From the NCBI RefSeq assembly GCF_017094465.1, contig NZ_CP064791.1, positions 248,001 through 312,000 of the forward strand: a DNA stretch of 64,000 nucleotides. Direction: 5' to 3'. The position numbers and the translations under genes were made by a program. Shown here piece by piece: positions 59,038-64,000 of the stretch. Numbering within the stretch: the stretch's first letter is position 1; every line of letters begins with the position of its first letter. The notes below the pieces were generated by a model. The model was not told the DNA's origin. It did not search any database and worked only from the letters and a program-made list of their open reading frames with translations. This DNA comes from Halapricum desulfuricans. Its GTDB lineage: Archaea > Halobacteriota > Halobacteria > Halobacteriales > Haloarculaceae.

Positions 59038-60138
59038 ATGACAGCGCTATTTTCTTCACTCAATCTCAGAGAGACGTCGATCCCCAATCGCGTGATGGTA
59101 TCGCCGATGTGTCAGTACTCCTGTGAGCAACGGGACGGACTGGCCACCGAGTGGCACCGCACTCATCTCGGTTCGCGTGCGGTCGGTGGCGCCGGACTCG
59201 TGATGAGCGAGGCGACCGCTGTCGAGCCTCGTGGCCGCATCTCCCCCGAGGATCTGGGTATCTGGAGTGACGAGCACGCCGAGGCGCTCGAACCGATCAC
59301 CGAGTTCATCCGCGAGCAGGGCTCGGTGCCGGGCATCCAGCTGGCGCACGCCGGCCGCAAGGCTTCGACGTCCCGACCCTGGGAGGACCACGGCCCGGTC
59401 GCTCCGGAGGACGGCGGCTGGACGGTCGTCGGTCCGACCGACGAACCGTGGCCCTACGACGACGAGGCGCCCTCGACCGAGCGGCTCACACCCGAAGACA
59501 TCGAGTCGGTCGTCGGGTCGTTCCGCACGGCCGCCGAGCGCGCGCTCGCGGCCGGCTTCGAGGTCGCCGAGGTCCACGCCGCTCACGGCTACCTGATCCA
59601 CGAGTTCCTCTCGCCGGTGACCAACACCCGCGGGGACGCCTACGGCGGTGGCTTCGAGGGCCGGACGCGTCTCGCGCGCGAGGTCACGGCGGCCGTTCGA
59701 GAGGTCTGGCCCGACGACAAGCCGGTCTTCGTTCGGATCTCCGCGACTGACTGGCTGCCCGACCGCGAATCTTGGACCGTCGCGGACTCAGTCCGGCTGG
59801 CTGACCGGCTCGCCGACCTCGGCGCTGACCTGATCGACGTCAGCGCCGGCGGCATCCATCCCGAGTCGAGCCCCGAGCGGGCCGGGCCGAACTATCAGGT
59901 CCGCTACGCCGAACGGGTCCGCGAAGAGACCGACCGGGAAGTCGCAGTCGGCGCTGTCGGCGGGATCACCACGCCCGAACAGGCCGAGGCGGTCGTCGCC
60001 AACGAACGGGCAGACATGGCGATCGTCGGCCGCGAACACCTGCGGGACCCCTACTTTACGCTACGGGCCGCCGAGGCGCTGGACGCGACCGACGAGATCG
60101 AGGGGCCGCCACAGTACCGGCGGGCGTTCGGGTTCTGA
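59038..60138 (+). CDS. Old-yellow-enzyme-type NADH:flavin oxidoreductase (YqjM-like)
   Basis: A 366-residue TIM-barrel flavoprotein. YqjM-class motifs are visible: NRVMVSPMCQYSC (the flavin-near Cys), WHRTHLGSRAVGGAGLVMSEATAVEPRGRIS, GIQLAHAGRKAST, VHAAHGYLIHEFLSPVTNTRGDAYGGGFEGRTR, DVSAGGIHPES, and VGAVGGITTPEQAEAVV in outline. It reduces activated C=C bonds with NAD(P)H. ATG 59038 (MTALFSSLNL) is the natural start. The physiological substrate is unknown. Confidence 0.93.
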   Translation: MTALFSSLNLRETSIPNRVMVSPMCQYSCEQRDGLATEWHRTHLGSRAVGGAGLVMSEATAVEPRGRISPEDLGIWSDEHAEALEPITEFIREQGSVPGIQLAHAGRKASTSRPWEDHGPVAPEDGGWTVVGPTDEPWPYDDEAPSTERLTPEDIESVVGSFRTAAERALAAGFEVAEVHAAHGYLIHEFLSPVTNTRGDAYGGGFEGRTRLAREVTAAVREVWPDDKPVFVRISATDWLPDRESWTVADSVRLADRLADLGADLIDVSAGGIHPESSPERAGPNYQVRYAERVREETDREVAVGAVGGITTPEQAEAVVANERADMAIVGREHLRDPYFTLRAAEALDATDEIEGPPQYRRAFGF

Positions 60139-60185
60139 TACTGCGAGCTAACCGTCCGAGACGAAAAGCCGGATTCGCATCGCCC

Positions 60186-60455
60186 TCACGTCGTGAGAGG
60201 GTCGCTCTGCCAGCCCGGATCCTCGCCGGTCCGTTCGAGGATGTCTGCCCGACACGCGGGGCAGTAATCGGGCGTCACTGATTCGCTCCGGGGAACGTAC
60301 ACCGCGCCGCCGCACTCCACGCATGCGTCCGTGACGATCGTCACACAGTCCGCACAGAGGTTGAAGTCGTCCACTGTGAGGTCGCGCAGGGGTTCGAGTT
60401 GTTTGTCCAAGGTGTACTCGTCGATGACCGCCTGACAGCGTTGGCACGGTTTCAT
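60186..60455 (-). CDS. Small multi-cysteine zinc-ribbon protein
   Basis: An 89-residue protein with four CxxC-type pairs: CQRC, CADC, CVECGG and CPAC, enough for two zinc sites. The middle (LEPLRDLTVDDFNLCADCVTIVTDACVECGGAVYVPR) looks conserved, as in a haloarchaeal small zinc-protein family that I recall without name certainty. It converges with the OYE gene. The stop lies in a CTCACG-T-CGTGAG palindrome. Confidence 0.75.
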   Translation of the reverse strand: MKPCQRCQAVIDEYTLDKQLEPLRDLTVDDFNLCADCVTIVTDACVECGGAVYVPRSESVTPDYCPACRADILERTGEDPGWQSDPLTT

Positions 60456-60504
60456 AGCGATGCAACTTGTCCCATGTGACCAATACTCAAGTATCTACCC
60501 CCTT

Positions 60505-60563
60505 GAACAGCGGTGGTCGTGGTACCGTGACGCGCGGACGGAACAGCGGTGGTCGTGGTACCG
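60505..60563 (+). repeat. Two 23-bp direct repeats upstream of the second cold-shock gene
   Basis: The 23-bp unit starting GAACAGCGGTGGTCG occurs at 60505-60527 and 60541-60563, 36 bp apart. They end about 15 bp before the TATA-like GTGTTATCC (near 60576) of the cold-shock gene; candidate operator sites. Confidence 0.7.
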
Positions 60564-60610
60564 CGACCCTCGGAAGTGTTATCCCCGGCAGACCCCTCTG
60601 TCTTCTCGTA

Positions 60611-60820
60611 ATGGCAAACGGTACGGTTGACTTCTTCAACGACACAGGCGGCTACGGCTTCATTTCGACTGACAGCGACGAAGTGGACGATGACGAAGAC
60701 GTGTTCTTCCACATGGAAGACGTCGGCGGTCCGGACCTCGAGGAGGGGCAGGACGTCGAGTTCGACATCGAATCATCCCCCAAGGGACCGCGCGCGACGA
60801 ATCTCGTCCGCCAGGACTAA
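60611..60820 (+). CDS. cspA: Cold-shock domain protein, copy 2
   Basis: A 69-residue cold-shock protein, nearly identical in core to that at 34679-34879 (GTVDFFNDTGGYGFIS; DVFFHMEDVGGPDLEEG) but with an acidic insert (SDEVDDDED) between RNP1 and RNP2. Its promoter region differs from copy 1, with the 23-bp direct repeats, so the two are probably expressed under different conditions. Confidence 0.95.
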   Translation: MANGTVDFFNDTGGYGFISTDSDEVDDDEDVFFHMEDVGGPDLEEGQDVEFDIESSPKGPRATNLVRQD

Positions 60821-60938
60821 CGACCGGTAGCCGTCGCTTGTCGCGATGGACACCGACGTCACTTCTCTCAGACCTCAGCTTGAATAGCCGAAGGTCCAAC
60901 CCTGGGCTTTCTTTTCGACAGCGACCCACGTACCACCG

Positions 60939-61934
60939 ATGAGTGTCATCGAGGACGTACACGACGATCACGGGGCGACGTTTCGCGAACTCGACGGTCG
61001 TCGCATCGTCGCCGAGTACGGCCGCCCCGAGCGGACCCACCGGGCGGTCCGGAACGTCGCCGGCGTGATCGAGATGGGATACGACATCCGCGTCGTGACC
61101 GGGGCCGATCGCGTCCCCGCGGTCGAGGCGGCACTCACAACTGCGGTACCCAACACAGATGGCGAGGGCTGTCGTGGGTTCGTCCTCGATGGCGGCACGA
61201 TCGCCGCGGAAGCAGCCGTCTACAACGCCGGCGACCGACTGCTCGTCGTTCTCTCGGCCGGCCAGGGAGACGTACTAACTGACGCCGTTGCAGAACGGAG
61301 CGTGACAGTCTCAGACGCGACAGACGGGATGGCCGTCTTCGGCGTTCACGGCGGGCAGGCGACCGAGAAGATCGCCAGCGTCCTCTCGACCGGCGGCGGC
61401 GCGCCCGAGCCGGCCCACACCTTCACCCGCGGGTCGATGGGCGACGAAGGGGTGACCGTAATCGCGGGCGACGCCCCGACCGGCGAGGAAGGCTACGAGG
61501 TGGTCTGTGCGGCCGAGGACGCAAAGCGGGTGTTCGACACGCTGGTCAACCGCGGGCTGAACGCGACGCCCTTCGGCTACCGGACCTGGGAGTCGCTGAC
61601 CCTGGAAGCCGGGACGCCGCTGTTCGAGTCGGAACTCGCCGACTGCGATCCGGCGATTCTCTCCAGGGGTGGTGCCGACGGCCGACGACTGATCGGCCTG
61701 ACCTGCGAGCGAGTTCCCGAGGCCGGGGCCGCGGTCTACGACGACCACGACCGGCAAATCGGAACCGTCACTCGCGCGGTCGAGAGCCCGACACTGGGCG
61801 AGCCGATCGCCTTCGCTCTCGTGACGGACGACCCGGCAGGCGCCGAGACGCCGGAGGGGCGAGTCGACGCCGAACGTGCGAGGTTACCGTTCGTCGAGAG
61901 CGGTGCGCGGTCGGGACGGTTGCCGGAGCGGTAG
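60939..61934 (+). CDS. YgfZ/GcvT-like folate-binding protein lacking the KGC signature
   Basis: A 331-residue protein of the aminomethyltransferase/YgfZ fold. The body is typical: AEYGRPERTHRAVRNVAGVIEMGY, AVFGVHGGQATEKIASVLS, FTRGSMGDEGVTVIAGD, GEEGYEVVCAAEDAKRVFDTLVNRGLNATPFGYRTWESLTLEAGTPLFESEL in outline. YgfZ proteins have a tetrahydrofolate site and the KGCxxGQE motif that is needed for iron-sulfur protein repair; here the sequence passes straight from FESELADCDP to GGADGRRLIGL, so that motif (about 25-30 residues) is missing. Otherwise normal; may be a derivative with altered function. Confidence 0.83.
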   Translation: MSVIEDVHDDHGATFRELDGRRIVAEYGRPERTHRAVRNVAGVIEMGYDIRVVTGADRVPAVEAALTTAVPNTDGEGCRGFVLDGGTIAAEAAVYNAGDRLLVVLSAGQGDVLTDAVAERSVTVSDATDGMAVFGVHGGQATEKIASVLSTGGGAPEPAHTFTRGSMGDEGVTVIAGDAPTGEEGYEVVCAAEDAKRVFDTLVNRGLNATPFGYRTWESLTLEAGTPLFESELADCDPAILSRGGADGRRLIGLTCERVPEAGAAVYDDHDRQIGTVTRAVESPTLGEPIAFALVTDDPAGAETPEGRVDAERARLPFVESGARSGRLPER

Positions 61935-61960
61935 GGCCGGAACGGTATCGAGGTGCCTGC

Positions 61961-63046
61961 CTACGACCGCGAGAGCATCGCCCGCAGTTGCTCTCGCGAG
62001 AAGAGCGTCGAGGGCTCGTCCATATGGACGCCGATCTCGCCGGCAAACAGCGACAGGCCCACCCGCTGGACGGTCTGGGGGAGCGAGTAGGCACGTCGGA
62101 TCCACGCGCCGAGCCGGATCTCACGGCCGAGGTCCGACCGCCAGGCAGCCTCGTACGCCGAAAGCGTCCCCGGACGGCGGGGATCGACCGTCTCGGCGGC
62201 GTGGTCGGCCGCGACCATGCCGTAGCGGATCCCGCCGCCGGTGAAGGGCTTGGTCTGGGCGGCGGCGTCGCCCAGCAGGAACGCACGGCGGGAGGTCACG
62301 CTGTCGGGCGGGCCGATGGGGATCAGTCCCGAACAGCGGTTGGTCGTCGCCGCGCCGTAACTGTCAGTGAATGCGTCGAACCACTCGCCGACCTCGGCGC
62401 CCGGTTCGGCGGCCAGTCCGTACTCGACGCCTGCCGCTCCGCGGGGGATCCGCCAGGCGAAGAATCCGGGGACTGTCAGGTGTACGTCCACGAAGTCTTG
62501 ATCGTCAGCCACCTCCTCGAAGCCGAGCACGCCGTGGAGCAACTCCCCGGGTTCGGGAAGCCCGACCTCCGAACGGACTTTCGACCGGGGGCCGTCGGCG
62601 CCGGCGACCATCCGCGCCCGGTGGGTCTCGACCCCGTCAGGTCCTCTGACTGTGACCGCGACGTGATCAGAGTGCTCCTCGACAGCAGTCACGGTATGGT
62701 GCTCGCGCAGGTCGGCCCCGACGTCCCGTGCCGCGTCCGCGAGCCACCGATCGAGCCCCACCCGATCGATGACGTTCGAGACGACTTCGTCCTTGTAGAA
62801 CGGGTAGGGATCGCTCTCCGGACCACCGAGCCGAAAGCGCGCGCCGTAGATCTCGTTCTGGAGGAGGTCCTCGCGAGCGCCGTCGGGGGTAAACTCCCAG
62901 ACGTCAGTGGAGACGTGGCCCGAGCACGCCAGGGGCTCGCCGACGGTTCCCTGCTCGAAGACGAGCACGTCCCACCCTGCCTCGGCGGCCCGGCGAGCAA
63001 AGCGGGAGCCGGCCGGCCCGGCTCCGACGACGAGGAAATCGTGCAT
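61961..63046 (-). CDS. Geranylgeranyl reductase-family FAD oxidoreductase
   Basis: A 361-residue flavoprotein. The N-terminal FAD motif is [29 protein letters not shown], followed by the CSGHVS segment near residue 45; the GGR second motif reads [22 protein letters not shown]. These enzymes saturate geranylgeranyl groups of archaeal membrane lipids or isoprenoid side chains. ATG 63046 agrees with leaderless transcription from the TATA element at 63070-63078. The substrate (lipid, quinone or carotenoid) is unknown. Confidence 0.9.
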   Translation of the reverse strand: MHDFLVVGAGPAGSRFARRAAEAGWDVLVFEQGTVGEPLACSGHVSTDVWEFTPDGAREDLLQNEIYGARFRLGGPESDPYPFYKDEVVSNVIDRVGLDRWLADAARDVGADLREHHTVTAVEEHSDHVAVTVRGPDGVETHRARMVAGADGPRSKVRSEVGLPEPGELLHGVLGFEEVADDQDFVDVHLTVPGFFAWRIPRGAAGVEYGLAAEPGAEVGEWFDAFTDSYGAATTNRCSGLIPIGPPDSVTSRRAFLLGDAAAQTKPFTGGGIRYGMVAADHAAETVDPRRPGTLSAYEAAWRSDLGREIRLGAWIRRAYSLPQTVQRVGLSLFAGEIGVHMDEPSTLFSREQLRAMLSRS

Positions 63047-63069
63047 AATCGTGTACACGTCGCTGGCGA

Positions 63070-63078
63070 GTAAATACC
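63070..63078 (-). promoter_or_regulatory. TATA box of the geranylgeranyl reductase gene
   Basis: GGTATTTAC on the minus strand, ~28 nt before ATG 63046. Confidence 0.5.
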
Positions 63079-63153
63079 TTCCCGAATCCGTCGAATATCA
63101 GTTCTTGTACTCGGGGGCACACGCATATTTTCGTGCAGGCCAGACAGCGGGAC

Positions 63154-63300
63154 ATGCACGCCAATCCCGTCGAAGTGGCTGCTCCCGGACGGGACAGGCG
63201 TTCGGAGACGCCGCGGTCCGTTTCCGACGGCGACACCTGCCGCCCCGCGGGATCACTGGCCGCGGAACACACAGCCTCCAGAGGGTGCATTCGAGCATGA
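63154..63300 (+). CDS. Possible leaderless 48-residue leader ORF
   Basis: The frame [18 protein letters not shown]... has an ATG ~28 nt after the TATA-like CATATTTTCG (63123-63132), and its TGA overlaps the ATG of the TSP3 gene (ATGA). Codon use is not convincing and no homologue is known, so this may be chance. The remaining 63047-63296 gap holds no other gene. Confidence 0.25.
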   Translation: MHANPVEVAAPGRDRRSETPRSVSDGDTCRPAGSLAAEHTASRGCIRA

Positions 63301-64000
63301 GACGGCGACTGCAGGCCACTCTCGGTGTAGTTGCGGTCCTGGTGGTGCTGTCGGGAGTCGTCCTCACCACGAACGTCGTCGCCCTGGACGGTGACGGTGT
63401 GCCGGCGGGGACGGAATTACTCGCGGGGACGGACCCGCTGGCGACCGACAGTGACGGCGACGGGCTCGCCGACGGGGTCGAACTCGACGGGCCGACCGAT
63501 CCACTCGATCCGGACAGCGACGGCGACGGGGTCGACGACGGCCGGGAACGGGAACTCGGCACGGATCCACTGAACGCCGACACCGACGGTGACGGGCTCA
63601 ACGACAGTCGCGAACTCGACCTGGAGACGGATCCGCGAAGTGCGGACACCGACGATGACGGGTTGAATGATAGCCGTGAACTCGGCCTGGAGACCGATCC
63701 GACGAACGCTGACACCGACGGCGACAGCCTCGAAGACGGACGGGAAGTGGAGCTGGGCACTGACCCGACGAGCGCCGACACCGACAGCGACGGTCTCAAC
63801 GACAGTCGTGAACTCGGCCTGGAGACTGATCCGACGAGCGCCGACACCGACAGCGACGGACTCAACGATAGTCGCGAACTCGACCTGGAGACCGATCCAA
63901 CGAGCGCCGACACCGACAGCGACGGCCTCGAAGACGGACAGGAAGTCGATTTAGGCACGGATCCGAGAGACGCGGACACCGACAGCGACGGACTCAACGA
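63297..64000 (+). CDS. Secreted TSP3-repeat (calcium-binding) protein, N-terminal part
   Basis: The frame opens with a Sec-type signal ([28 protein letters not shown]) and is still open at the window end. It contains about nine 22-residue repeats of the thrombospondin type 3 form, each with TDP...(D/A)TDSDGDGL(N/A)DG/S(R/V)E and the Ca-binding DxDxDG(L)xD pattern. At DNA level the later repeats are nearly identical every 66 bp, showing recent expansion. Such proteins form rigid, calcium-dependent surface stalks in haloarchaea. ATG 63297 fits the signal peptide. Confidence 0.85.
   Translation, partial: MRRRLQATLGVVAVLVVLSGVVLTTNVVALDGDGVPAGTELLAGTDPLATDSDGDGLADGVELDGPTDPLDPDSDGDGVDDGRERELGTDPLNADTDGDGLNDSRELDLETDPRSADTDDDGLNDSRELGLETDPTNADTDGDSLEDGREVELGTDPTSADTDSDGLNDSRELGLETDPTSADTDSDGLNDSRELDLETDPTSADTDSDGLEDGQEVDLGTDPRDADTDSDGLN

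Noticed and set aside
60505-60563. Two 23-bp repeats considered as a CRISPR array
   Set aside because: Only two units with a 13-bp gap, no cas genes, and location directly at a cold-shock promoter. A regulatory role is likelier.
63400-64000. Regular 66-bp repeats considered as CRISPR or minisatellite
   Set aside because: The repeats keep one reading frame and encode DxDxDG calcium motifs after a signal peptide, so they are a protein repeat.

Overview
The window is a piece of a haloarchaeal (class Halobacteria) chromosome. The evidence is a GC-rich sequence, acidic proteins, Tat-dependent lipoprotein signals (RR...AGC), TATA boxes about 27 nt upstream of leaderless or nearly leaderless start codons, and archaeal marker genes: RadA, Orc1/Cdc6, primase large subunit, Hjc, aIF-1A and two thermosome subunits. 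Bacterioruberin and menaquinone genes also fit an aerobic haloarchaeon. No rRNA, CRISPR array or intact insertion sequence was seen. One tRNA gene, Ser(GGA), is present.

Layout. 1-2.8 kb: end of an NrfD/4Fe-4S membrane oxidoreductase operon, then a duplicated-domain lipoprotein. 2.9-10.0 kb: a minus-strand cluster of two HTH regulators, a duplicated TIG/Ig-like protein, two distinct NitT/TauT-type permeases, a solute-binding lipoprotein, an ATPase and a CoxG-like protein; this is the best candidate for an undescribed system. 10.1-16.0 kb: zinc-ribbon autoantigen-like protein, NCS2 permease, Orc1/Cdc6, an acidic-tailed exported protein, a TnpB-type element scar, Hjc and a SWIM protein. 16.2-22.1 kb: a GT-repeat membrane protein, PriL, a HAD/UPF0201/UPF0200 operon and a prenyl diphosphate synthase. 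22.3-28 kb: two thermosome genes with a 24-bp identical promoter core, flanking a small zinc-finger gene, a G12 tract, a GNAT gene and SerB.

28-32 kb: SCP2-like protein, aIF-1A, HtpX, PspAB, RadA and tRNA-Ser, whose 3' end is duplicated 131 bp downstream (an integration-type scar). 32.4-40.3 kb: DUF5789-like protein, PiT transporter, [2Fe-2S] ferredoxin, a cold-shock protein, and two membrane-anchored LEA-like proteins flanking a Ste24-type protease. 40.3-45.5 kb: menB, menD and menF with a divergent J-domain gene between menB and menD. 45.5-54.6 kb: an FG-GAP lipoprotein, an Lhr helicase, a histidine kinase, an exported GH13 amylase and a hypothetical gene. 54.6-59 kb: ZIP transporter and the crtI/crtD-lyeJ-cruF bacterioruberin operon. 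59-64 kb: an OYE-family oxidoreductase, a zinc-ribbon protein, a second cold-shock gene behind a 23-bp direct repeat, a YgfZ/GcvT-like protein without the KGCxxGQE signature, a geranylgeranyl reductase, and the start of a secreted TSP3-repeat protein that runs off the window.

Starts were chosen by signal peptide position, 4-bp ATGA overlaps with the upstream gene, and TATA-to-ATG distance. Names rest on motif recognition by eye; no database search was run.
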